A DNA stretch of 64,000 bases. Origin: Bacteroides fragilis (GTDB taxonomy: Bacteria; Bacillota; Clostridia; Lachnospirales; Lachnospiraceae). The translations under genes were made by a program, and so were the position numbers. The stretch covers positions 262,128 to 326,127 of the forward strand of contig JAMPFK010000002.1 in the NCBI GenBank assembly GCA_023664485.1, read 5' to 3'. This document shows positions 31,735 through 39,090 of the stretch, piece after piece (position 1 is the stretch's first letter; every line of letters starts with the position of its first letter). The notes beneath the pieces were generated by a model. It worked only from the letters and a program-made list of their open reading frames with translations. It was not told the DNA's origin and did not search any database.

Positions 31735-32580
31735 TTATTTTTTGACCACCGGTATCCACACTTCGTACTTTGCATTCTGCGGATCGGGATTCAGATACAC
31801 CTCGATATCCGGCGCGTCAGCATATTCATAGCCGGAGGTCGGAAGCCATTCCGTCACGATCCGCTGCTCTAACTCCTGAACTGACTGGTTCGTTCCGGAA
31901 CCCGGAAAAATTGCCCAGGTTGACGCAGGTACGATATACTCCTCGAATGAATCATCCCTCTGTGTACTCGCGGCCGCAATAAAATATTTCCATTCCTCTT
32001 TGTCATTGCACACGCTGACACCCAAAATTCCCATCGGCGGCGCATCCATCATGCCTGCCAGCTTTTGAAGAGTTCCGTCTCCCGCTGCTTTCATCCACAT
32101 ATCCGGAACGATCGTAAAATTTTTCCCGATTTCTTTAAAAAGCGGCGCCGACACTCCGATAATCCGAAAAGCTTCTTTTGTCTCAATGCGATAATCCATT
32201 TCTACTGCTCCCTTCACGGAAATCTTAAAGGAAACCGGAGGAAAGGTTTTGACGGATACCCCTTCCTTTCTGACCGCAGAAGGCGCGACTCCATGCACGC
32301 TCTGAAATGCCCTGTTGAACGCTGTCGGTGAGTTATAGCCATATTTTTCCGCCACATCGATTACCTTGACATCCCCGCCCTGTAAATCGACTGCGGCCAA
32401 CGACATTTTTCTTCTTCGGATATACTCGGCCAGCGTAACGCCCGCCATATAGGCGAACATCCTCTGAAAATGATAAGCGGAACAGCAGGCGATCCGGCCC
32501 AGCTGCCCATAATCGATTTCATCCGTCAAATGCGCTTCGATATAATCCTTGCTCTGATTCAGTCTTTCAACCCATTCCAT
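31735..32580 (-). CDS. AraC-family regulator with GyrI-like effector-binding domain
   Basis: The 281-residue transcription factor has two AraC helix-turn-helix motifs at the N-terminus (residues 8-105; ACCSAYHFQRMFAYMAGVTL and IDVAEKYGYNSPTAFNRAFQ). These are followed by a C-terminal GyrI-like/effector-binding domain (about 128-281; RIETKEAFRIIGVSAPL) that usually binds small hydrophobic molecules. This architecture is common in drug- or stress-responsive activators. No obvious target operon is adjacent; it converges on cotJC. Confidence 0.92.
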   Translation of the reverse strand: MEWVERLNQSKDYIEAHLTDEIDYGQLGRIACCSAYHFQRMFAYMAGVTLAEYIRRRKMSLAAVDLQGGDVKVIDVAEKYGYNSPTAFNRAFQSVHGVAPSAVRKEGVSVKTFPPVSFKISVKGAVEMDYRIETKEAFRIIGVSAPLFKEIGKNFTIVPDMWMKAAGDGTLQKLAGMMDAPPMGILGVSVCNDKEEWKYFIAAASTQRDDSFEEYIVPASTWAIFPGSGTNQSVQELEQRIVTEWLPTSGYEYADAPDIEVYLNPDPQNAKYEVWIPVVKK

Positions 32581-32706
32581 TTAAGCTCTCCTGTCCTTTT
32601 GTTTATTGTCTCTTTCAGTATACGGGATTTTTCAGGACATTTCCTCTCTATGCCTGCACAAAAATGAGAGGTCATCCTTCTGCAGCCATAATACCTCATT
32701 CTTTCT

Positions 32707-33468
32707 TTACAATAGAAAATTCCCCAGCAGACTGTTTGACAGACCTCCGTTCATCACATTGCCGTAAGCCGCCGAGGCTAATGTCCCAAGACTGCTCTGA
32801 CCGCTTAACAATCCCTGCGTCAGATAGTTCGATAAACCATTCTGTCCCGCCAATATCGTATTCCAATAACCGCTTTGTGTCAATAGAGGATTCGCCGCAT
32901 AAGAGGAGCCCGCATAAAAAGACGGATACAAAGCGGAAATTCCCGATGCGCTCGTTTTTACCGGAATCCTCTCTTCATGACAATCCTCCGGCGATACGCC
33001 GATCACCTGGCAGCCGATCGCCTTTGTCCCCGCAATCTCTTTTCCATAGCAGTGCTCTTTAATCTTACTCAGGACTTCTTTTTCCCAGGCCGGATCGCTC
33101 TTCATCCTCTCAAAGGCATCTTCTTTGATGACCAGCGTATCGGAAAGATAAGGAGAACGAGCATAGGCTTCCGCCTGGACCGCCGCCACCTCGCCGCGAA
33201 ACCACTGTCTGTATCCGCTCATCGTCATCCCGCTTTTTTCTTTTGCGGAAACCGACTGTTGTTTTCCGCTTTTTTGATAACAGGAAGGCTGCGTAATGAT
33301 CATATCGCCTTCCTGAACCGATGCGGAACCGACTGCCGCATTCCGTTTTTCCAGTGCCTTCCGCATCGCCGTATCGTAACGGTACGTCTTTACGTCAGCC
33401 GTCCCTGCCCCGCTGTTTTTCTGCGTATGGGAAGCAGCGCCGCCCATTCCAAGCGAATTAATGTACAT
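32707..33468 (-). CDS. Uncharacterised protein, possibly extracellular or cell-surface appendage related
   Basis: I do not recognise this 253-residue protein. It has a low-complexity N-terminus rich in Ser, Gly and Lys, a central soluble segment (GYRQWFRGEVAAVQAEAYA, then DTLVIKEDAFERMKSDPAWE) and a C-terminal Gly/Ser/Leu/Asn-rich tail (GLLSGQSSLGTLASAAYGN). There is no signal peptide. The ATG at 33468 is about a dozen bases from AAAGGA, while one four codons earlier directly abuts it. It stands alone, followed by the AraC gene on the same strand. Confidence 0.65.
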   Translation of the reverse strand: MYINSLGMGGAASHTQKNSGAGTADVKTYRYDTAMRKALEKRNAAVGSASVQEGDMIITQPSCYQKSGKQQSVSAKEKSGMTMSGYRQWFRGEVAAVQAEAYARSPYLSDTLVIKEDAFERMKSDPAWEKEVLSKIKEHCYGKEIAGTKAIGCQVIGVSPEDCHEERIPVKTSASGISALYPSFYAGSSYAANPLLTQSGYWNTILAGQNGLSNYLTQGLLSGQSSLGTLASAAYGNVMNGGLSNSLLGNFLL

Positions 33469-33609
33469 ATAAATAACCATTCCTTTCTCTCAGCCCGCGG
33501 CATTTGCTGCCGCAAGGCACAATATTCGCAATATAAACGAGTTCATATATGATAAATTATTTTTTACAGTAATCCTCTATGTCAGGGCAGTTTACTGCGA
33601 TGACACCGC

Positions 33610-33632
33610 GCCGGGAATTTCAGATTCCCGGC
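33610..33632. terminator. GC-rich hairpin after the histidine kinase gene
   Basis: A perfect 9-base stem, GCCGGGAAT/ATTCCCGGC, with a five-base loop lies about 60 bases beyond the kinase stop codon, in the 200-base gap before the uncharacterised gene. No T-run follows on the minus strand, so termination efficiency is uncertain. Confidence 0.55.
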
Positions 33633-33693
33633 GGCGCTCATGGCATATCCCCGGCTCTGACTCAAATTGCCGGTTGGAAATAAGCTATCAAGC

Positions 33694-35196
33694 TTATTTT
33701 TCAATCTGTTCTCTTTCTTTCTGCGCCGTATTCTGCATCATAACGGACAGAGTAAAGACTCTGCCGTTTACCGACCAGTCCACCGCGCCATGATATTTTT
33801 GAACGGCATTCCTGATATTGACCATTCCGATGCCGTGCGCTTCCCTGTTCGTTTTGCCCGTTACCGGGAACCCGGTTTGCGCTTCCCGCCTCACTTCTCC
33901 GTCGAAACTGTTTTCCACCTCAAGAAAAAACATATTTCCTTTCCGGAAAGACGACAGGCGGATAAAAAGTCCGGTTTCCCTCTCCTGTTCATGCAGCCGC
34001 CCGCATGCTTCCAGCGCATTGTCCAGCGCATTTCCAAAAATCACGCCCATATCATAGCTCTGGATGTGGAACTGCACCGGAAACAGCAGCTTTTCCGCAT
34101 CCAGTTTCAGCTCTGGCATCGTATGGCAGATTTCGTGATATTTCATGTTCAGTAAGGTATCGACTACCGCGTTTCCAGTCCGATACCGAAATTCCAACCG
34201 GGCAAAAGCCTTCTGAAACTCTGCCAGATAATCGTGCAGTCCGGCATCCGCCTTTCCCGCATCCGCACCGGCGGACTCCCCGGCCAGCAGCAAGGAAACG
34301 GTATTCTGCATATCGTGTTTCATACTGCGGATTCCGGCATAGATATGTTCTATCTCCTCTATATACTTCTGCATACTGCTTATCTGATTTTCCAGTATGA
34401 CCCTGCCGCTCCGCTCTCTGCTTAGTGAAATCACATCCTGAAACGCTTTTACCCCGTAAAGGATCGACAAAAGCGACAAGAACAGAATCAGGGGCGCGAG
34501 GACGACAAGGACCGGATAGCGGTCGTACAGTAGAGTGGTCTTTTCATTATCGACGATAAACATCATGATGCGCAACAGCACACAGAACAACAGCCCTGCC
34601 ATCCCCGGCGCCAGAAGAAAAAAAAGCTCTTTTCGATGCAGAATATATTCCTTATCGTGAAAGTTCTTTATGATATTTTTCAATACGCCATACAGCAATA
34701 ACGCAGAAGTCGCGCATATCAGAAAAAGCATTCCAAATCCGCCCGCATATAGAATACCGATCAGCCCATCCGCCGAAAGCCTTCCTCTCTCCATATACCG
34801 CAGAGCAAACGAGGTCAGCAGATGATAGCCTTCCTGCCAGACCGTATAGGCGAACAGATAGGCGGTCTCATGAACAGCCAGGAATGTGATGGCCACAAAA
34901 ATGAACGTCCGGCAGTCGCCTTTGTAAAAGCCGGCCGCAAGAAGCATCAGAAAAAAAAGAAGCAATGCCGTACTACAAATGACCCGCAGGCTTTCGTAAT
35001 CCGCATTTTCGTAATGAGGCGCCGTTATCAGATTTTCCGCCTCCTGTATTCCGGCATAGAAAAAAATGACGGCCGCCCCCGTCCATTTCCGGCTGTTCAG
35101 CCGGCTTTTCAGAAAACTGTCGCAGAAAAGAAAGAGACAGTACCCCTCCGCCATATAAAAAAGCAGACAAAGTGATTCTTCCAGCGCCTTATACAC
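33694..35196 (-). CDS. Sensor histidine kinase, GHKL/AgrC type
   Basis: The membrane sensor kinase has an N-terminal region of about seven helices (residues 1-240) followed by a dimerisation helix with the phospho-acceptor histidine in RSMKHDMQNTVSLLL and a GHKL ATPase domain (NALDNALEACGR N-box; HGIGMVNIRNAV G-box). It is about 500 residues. I start it at the GTG at 35196, seven bases after a GGGGGG ribosome binding site and overlapping the regulator stop by eight bases. This class usually senses peptides together with a LytTR regulator, but no AgrB/AgrD genes are nearby. Confidence 0.9.
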   Translation of the reverse strand: MYKALEESLCLLFYMAEGYCLFLFCDSFLKSRLNSRKWTGAAVIFFYAGIQEAENLITAPHYENADYESLRVICSTALLLFFLMLLAAGFYKGDCRTFIFVAITFLAVHETAYLFAYTVWQEGYHLLTSFALRYMERGRLSADGLIGILYAGGFGMLFLICATSALLLYGVLKNIIKNFHDKEYILHRKELFFLLAPGMAGLLFCVLLRIMMFIVDNEKTTLLYDRYPVLVVLAPLILFLSLLSILYGVKAFQDVISLSRERSGRVILENQISSMQKYIEEIEHIYAGIRSMKHDMQNTVSLLLAGESAGADAGKADAGLHDYLAEFQKAFARLEFRYRTGNAVVDTLLNMKYHEICHTMPELKLDAEKLLFPVQFHIQSYDMGVIFGNALDNALEACGRLHEQERETGLFIRLSSFRKGNMFFLEVENSFDGEVRREAQTGFPVTGKTNREAHGIGMVNIRNAVQKYHGAVDWSVNGRVFTLSVMMQNTAQKEREQIEK

Positions 35197-35926
35197 AGAT
35201 TGTCCCCCCATCCCGCAGATACCGCATATACCGTTTTACGAACTCCTGATATTTTTCTCTGGCCAGATAGATATTTTCTCCATTGTATACCGTAATCGTA
35301 TCGCCCGTATACCCCGCAATACAGGAAAGATTGACGAGATATCCTCTATGACAGCGGTAAAACGGCTCTCCGAGCTCTTTTTCCAGCGCGTTCATCGTCG
35401 CATAAATTTCAATCGTCTCCCGCGCGGTATGAAGGAGCGCCTTTCTCTGTCTGCTCTCCACATAGAGAACCTGCGCCTTTTCCAGCCTGATGCTGCGGCC
35501 CTTCCGGCGGATGAGCAGCTGTTCTGCCTGCGCTTCTTTTCCGGCTTCTTTCCGTTTGATTTTTTCAACCTCTTCTACCGCTCTTTCAAAGACCTCCGCG
35601 AACTTCTCTTCCCGGAGCGGTTTTAAAAGATAATGAAAAGCGGCAACGTCGAACGCCTCGAAAACATAATCCTTGAGTCCGGTAACGAAAATCAGGACCG
35701 CGTCCTCTTTCCGTCCGCGGAGCGTCCTCGCGGTCTCGATTCCGTCCACCCCTTCCATCCGTATATCCAGAAAAATCATATCATAGTGTTTTGAAGCCGC
35801 CAGAAGCCCGCCGCCCGTCTCATAAAAATCGACAGCGTCAATTTTACCGGCCGTTTTCTGCTGCTGTATCAAATTCCGTAACTGTTCACAAAGTGTTTTT
35901 TCATCATCACATATCGCGATCTTCAA
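35189..35926 (-). CDS. LytTR-family response regulator
   Basis: This is a two-component regulator with a receiver domain (IAICDDEKTLC; phosphorylated Asp in MIFLDIRMEGVDG; conserved Lys in LLKPLREEKF) and a C-terminal LytTR DNA-binding domain (about residues 135-240; YVESRQRKALLH, PFYRCHRGYLVNLSCI). The start is probably a TTG at 35926 with GGGAG nine bases upstream, giving 245 residues; longer frames upstream lack family similarity. It precedes and overlaps its cognate kinase gene. LytTR regulators often bind imperfect direct repeats near their targets. Confidence 0.92.
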   Translation of the reverse strand: MKIAICDDEKTLCEQLRNLIQQQKTAGKIDAVDFYETGGGLLAASKHYDMIFLDIRMEGVDGIETARTLRGRKEDAVLIFVTGLKDYVFEAFDVAAFHYLLKPLREEKFAEVFERAVEEVEKIKRKEAGKEAQAEQLLIRRKGRSIRLEKAQVLYVESRQRKALLHTARETIEIYATMNALEKELGEPFYRCHRGYLVNLSCIAGYTGDTITVYNGENIYLAREKYQEFVKRYMRYLRDGGTICV

Positions 35927-36162
35927 AGCTTCTGTCTCCCATCTGCACCGCAGCAGCCGATCTGCCTCCGCGACTGTTTTATAGTAAACGACATAACAAA
36001 TTGCGCTTTCCGGCTCTTGCAAAAGCCATATAGGTAAGCTTTTACAAGTCCGAAAAGGCAATTTCTAATGTCGTTAACTATAAGTATACCTTATTTGTTG
36101 TGATTTGTGGGGAAAATGTCATGAAACCCGTCTGAAATGATACAAAATTCGTCTCGCAAGGC

Positions 36163-36270
36163 AAAAAAGACGACATCAGCCGCCAAGTGTTCCTCCGGGA
36201 TATTCCATGTGTGAACCGAGACACTGGCGATACGTTTTACCGTACTCCTCCCAGAACTGATGTCATCTAA
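36163..36270 (-). ncRNA. Candidate structured RNA upstream of the LytTR two-component operon
   Basis: On the minus strand an 11-base-pair closing stem (36267-36257 with 36179-36169, one G-U) is followed at once by TTTTTT (36168-36163). Inside are a hairpin TACG/CGTA around 36230 and a nested stem CGCCAGTGT pairing imperfectly with ACACTTGGCG. It lies between gerA and the regulator gene, about 240 bases before the latter. It does not match a riboswitch class I know. It could be a small RNA, an attenuator of the two-component operon, or an elaborate gerA terminator. Confidence 0.5.
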
Positions 36271-36310
36271 TGATTCTATTGTACGCCGCCTTTCCTGAAA
36301 TAGCAAGCCC

Positions 36311-37792
36311 TTATTCCTTCGACTCCGGCAGGCGCAGACGCAAAAACCGCTTCGCCAGCTGTTTCAGGTTAAAAGGCAGAATCGGATAAATATAACTTTG
36401 TCCCGATAAGGTCTTATTGCAGACGATGGACAAAATCAGGATAATAATCGCCGCCACATAACCGTATACTCCGAAGATTGCCGTCAGAATCAGGTTTAAG
36501 ATCCGCATGAATTTTAACGCATAGCCGAGCTCATAGCTGGACTGCGTATAGTTGGCGATTGCAACGAAGGCCATATAGAGCATGACTTCGGAGTTGAACC
36601 ACCCGCTGTTGACAGAAAACTCGCCGAGCACAAGGGCCGCCATAACGCTTAACGGCGTGCTCAGCATATTCGGCGTATTGATGGCCGCGAGCTTTAATCC
36701 GTCGATTGCAAGCTCCAGCAGCAGAAACTGCACGACGAGCGGTATATTGGAAGCCTCTTTTACCATGATGAACCGGAACGATTCCGGTATCCATTCCGGC
36801 CGCTGCATCAGGAGCAGAAAGGTCGGCGTGATCAAATAGGTCAACAGGCCGATCAGGAACCGCGAAAGCCGCAGATAAGTCCCTGTAATCGGGGGAAAAT
36901 AATAGTCGTCCGCTTCTTCCACGATATCGAAAATCGAGGTCGGGACGATCATCGCCGACGGTGAATTATCGACCAGAATGATGATGTCGCCCTCTAAAAT
37001 CTGCGCCGATGCCGTGTCCGGCCGCTCCGTGAATTTGAATTTGGGAAAAGGATTGAACCAGTTTCTCTGGTACAGGCATTCCGCCAGGCTTTCCTGATTC
37101 ATCGTTAAAGCGTCTACCCTGATTTCCGAAATTCTTTTCTTTATTTTATCCAGAAACCTGTGATCCACGCGGTTATCCATATAACAGAGCACGATATCCG
37201 TCTGGGAGCTTTTACCCGCATTCATCATTTCCATGCGAAGTTCGGTGCTCCGTATCCTCCGCCGTATCAGCGCCGTATTGAAAACAACCGTTTCCACAAA
37301 GCCGTCTTTGGAGCCGCGCAGCGTCTTATCCTTTTCCGGCTCCGACACGCTTCTGGCCGGATAGGTCCTGGAATCGATCAGGACGCATCGGTCATAGCCG
37401 TCGATAAAAAGCGCAAAGACGCCGGAAAGGATATTATAAAAGATATCGCTCCATTTGTCTTTTAAGTCTACCTCCACATAAGGCGTCGCACGTTTAGCCA
37501 TCTCATAGGCGCTTTCCGGCATATCCTCCGGTTTCAGATCGATGAAATACTGTAAAATCTTCATCATCAGTTCGTCTTTGCAGAAACCATCTATAAAATA
37601 GATGCAGGCCTGCCTTCCGCCCACACTGATTACCCGGTAAACGACGTCAAAACTCTTGTCCGGCTTTAATTGCTCCGCCAGATAACGCATACTCTCCTCT
37701 AACGAAGGCGTCATGATTCCCTGATTCGGCGTTTTCGTATTTTCCTGGTTCGATGCCCCCGCGTTTTCCTGATTCTGATTTGTATTTTGCAC
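36311..37792 (-). CDS. gerA: Spore germination protein, GerA family A subunit
   Basis: This is the A subunit of a spore germinant receptor in the inner spore membrane. It has the long soluble N-terminal domain (YRVISVGGRQACIYFIDGFC; DNRVDHRFLDKIKKRISEI; GDIIILVDNSPSAMIVP) and about five C-terminal membrane helices (LLTYLITPTFLLLMQRPEWI; YVAAIIILILSIVCNKTL), about 493 residues. I start it at the GTG at 37792, nine bases after GGAAGGAG. No B or C subunit genes follow, so it is an orphan A-type subunit, as seen for some clostridial and SpoVAF-like proteins. SpoVAF is an alternative identity. Confidence 0.88.
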   Translation of the reverse strand: MQNTNQNQENAGASNQENTKTPNQGIMTPSLEESMRYLAEQLKPDKSFDVVYRVISVGGRQACIYFIDGFCKDELMMKILQYFIDLKPEDMPESAYEMAKRATPYVEVDLKDKWSDIFYNILSGVFALFIDGYDRCVLIDSRTYPARSVSEPEKDKTLRGSKDGFVETVVFNTALIRRRIRSTELRMEMMNAGKSSQTDIVLCYMDNRVDHRFLDKIKKRISEIRVDALTMNQESLAECLYQRNWFNPFPKFKFTERPDTASAQILEGDIIILVDNSPSAMIVPTSIFDIVEEADDYYFPPITGTYLRLSRFLIGLLTYLITPTFLLLMQRPEWIPESFRFIMVKEASNIPLVVQFLLLELAIDGLKLAAINTPNMLSTPLSVMAALVLGEFSVNSGWFNSEVMLYMAFVAIANYTQSSYELGYALKFMRILNLILTAIFGVYGYVAAIIILILSIVCNKTLSGQSYIYPILPFNLKQLAKRFLRLRLPESKE

Positions 37793-37803
37793 AGATAAAA
37801 ACT

Positions 37804-37840
37804 CCTTCCGAAACATTTTTCTTAGTATGTTCCGGGAAGG
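37804..37840 (-). terminator. Hairpin terminator of dut overlapping the gerA ribosome binding site
   Basis: CCTTCC-CGGAACAT (37840-37827) pairs with ATGTTTC-GGAAGG (37816-37804) across a 10-base loop. It is followed by AGTTTTTATC on the minus strand and by AATTTTTTATT on the other side, so it could terminate in both directions. Its 3' arm includes the GGAAGGAG that serves the gerA GTG start, so the folded form would hide that site. Confidence 0.65.
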
Positions 37841-37924
37841 AATTTTTTATTCCTCATTGCCATAGCATTGACATTATCTTATCGATCCGCCAAATCAGCG
37901 AATTATTTTATATCGGCTTTTGCC

Positions 37925-38365
37925 TTACTGTTTTCCCGTGCTTCCAATCCCGCCCCTGTCCGCATTGCCAAGACTCTCCACTTCATCAAAACAGATTTTC
38001 GGCTGGTTTTCCATAATGCGGAACTGGCAGATTCTGTCATTCACATGAATCTGCGTATCGCGCAGCGCATAAGCCGCCATGTACCACTGGTCGTTGTCCC
38101 CGCAGTAGGAACAGTCGATAACGCCCTGATGGTTGGTCTGGATGATACCGAAATTCTTAAAGGTGGAACTGCGCGGCACGACATGCGCCTCGTAGCCCTT
38201 CGGAAGCTCCATCGCCACGCCGAGCGGAATCAGCCTGAACTCGCCTTTTTTCATTGCGACATCCTCGGCGGCGCGCAGATCGATCCAGTCCGATTTACCG
38301 TCGATATAAGCCAGTTTTTCGATTTTATCCGTCAAATATTTGATTTTGATCGTTTTAGTCTCCAT
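37925..38365 (-). CDS. dut: dUTP diphosphatase
   Basis: Dut hydrolyses dUTP to dUMP, keeping uracil out of DNA and feeding dTMP synthesis. The 146-residue trimeric-type enzyme has motifs SDWIDLRAAED (motif 1), VPRSSTFKNFGI (motif 2), NHQGVIDCSYCGDNDQW (motif 3), NDRICQFRI (motif 4) and the glycine-rich tail NADRGGIGSTGK (motif 5). It is full length. It follows nrdG on the same strand, so deoxynucleotide genes are clustered here. Confidence 0.94.
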   Translation of the reverse strand: METKTIKIKYLTDKIEKLAYIDGKSDWIDLRAAEDVAMKKGEFRLIPLGVAMELPKGYEAHVVPRSSTFKNFGIIQTNHQGVIDCSYCGDNDQWYMAAYALRDTQIHVNDRICQFRIMENQPKICFDEVESLGNADRGGIGSTGKQ

Positions 38366-38410
38366 GCTTTTATACCTTCAAAATATATTTTTTCAGCGGA
38401 CTCTATCCAT

Positions 38411-38914
38411 TTACCCTGCACAATACAGCGCCGGCGCCGCCGCGTCCGTCTGCTTCAGGCTCTTCTGCACATCGATGACCCGCTGGTTCCGGCTTCCCTT
38501 CCAGCGAAGCGACGTATCCTTTTCTTCTGCAAGAAATTCGCCGTCCACCAGAATGTCTATATACTGCATCCCTGCGTCATTTCTGATATTTTCCCATACA
38601 TCACCCGTATACAGCCAGATCGTCTTATTGGGATACTTTTCTTTGATTTCCGCCATAAGGCTCCTGACCTCCGCCCTGTTCGCGGCATGAAAAGGATCCC
38701 CGCCGGAAAACGTAATCCCGGCAATATAAGGCTGCTCCAGCTGCGCGAAAATCTCCCGTCTGGCGCTCTCGTCAAAAGGCATGCCCCCGTCCGGATCCCA
38801 GGTAATCGGATTATGGCACTCCTTACAGCAATGCGAACATCCCGCAACCCACAGGACCACCCGAAGCCCGTCCCCATTCAACATATCATCCCTCGTAATA
38901 TTATGATATCTCAT
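38411..38914 (-). CDS. nrdG: Anaerobic ribonucleoside-triphosphate reductase activating protein
   Basis: NrdG is the radical-SAM activase that generates the glycyl radical on NrdD. The 167-residue protein has the CxxxCxxC cluster motif in VAGCSHCCKECHNPITWD, a GGDPF motif (TFSGGDPFHAAN) and the compact size of the family. It follows nrdD after a 176-base spacer and precedes dut. The spacer holds an 8-base stem (GAATGTCT/AGACATTC) that may modulate read-through from nrdD. Confidence 0.94.
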   Translation of the reverse strand: MRYHNITRDDMLNGDGLRVVLWVAGCSHCCKECHNPITWDPDGGMPFDESARREIFAQLEQPYIAGITFSGGDPFHAANRAEVRSLMAEIKEKYPNKTIWLYTGDVWENIRNDAGMQYIDILVDGEFLAEEKDTSLRWKGSRNQRVIDVQKSLKQTDAAAPALYCAG

Positions 38915-39090
38915 GCCGTTTCCTCTTTTCTATCCATCATATTACTCCATCATGCCACAGGCGGTACAGACAATCCTGGAAGAATGTCTCAAAAAGACAT
39001 TCTTTCGTTCGAGAAAGATTTGCAAGGCAAATCGCAGAACTCCCTGGAAAAGCAGCCCCTGCTGCGGGCTTTAGAAGTTCTTCTCGAACT
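38915..39090 (-). other. nrdD-nrdG spacer with hairpins
   Basis: The 176-base gap holds GAATGTCT/AGACATTC with a five-base loop around 38989-39009, followed on the minus strand by a pyrimidine-rich run. A weaker repeat TTTGC/GCAAA lies nearby. It may attenuate expression of nrdG relative to nrdD. No gene is supported. Confidence 0.5.

Noticed and set aside
36163..36270. Known riboswitch classes for the structured RNA
   Set aside because: I compared the sequence with the cores I remember for TPP, FMN, SAM-I, glycine, lysine, purine, cyclic-di-GMP, fluoride, ZTP and THF riboswitches and with small SRP RNA; none fits.
33481..36310. An AgrD-like autoinducer precursor near the kinase and regulator
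   Set aside because: No short frame with an amphipathic helix and a conserved cysteine was visible in the gaps on either strand.
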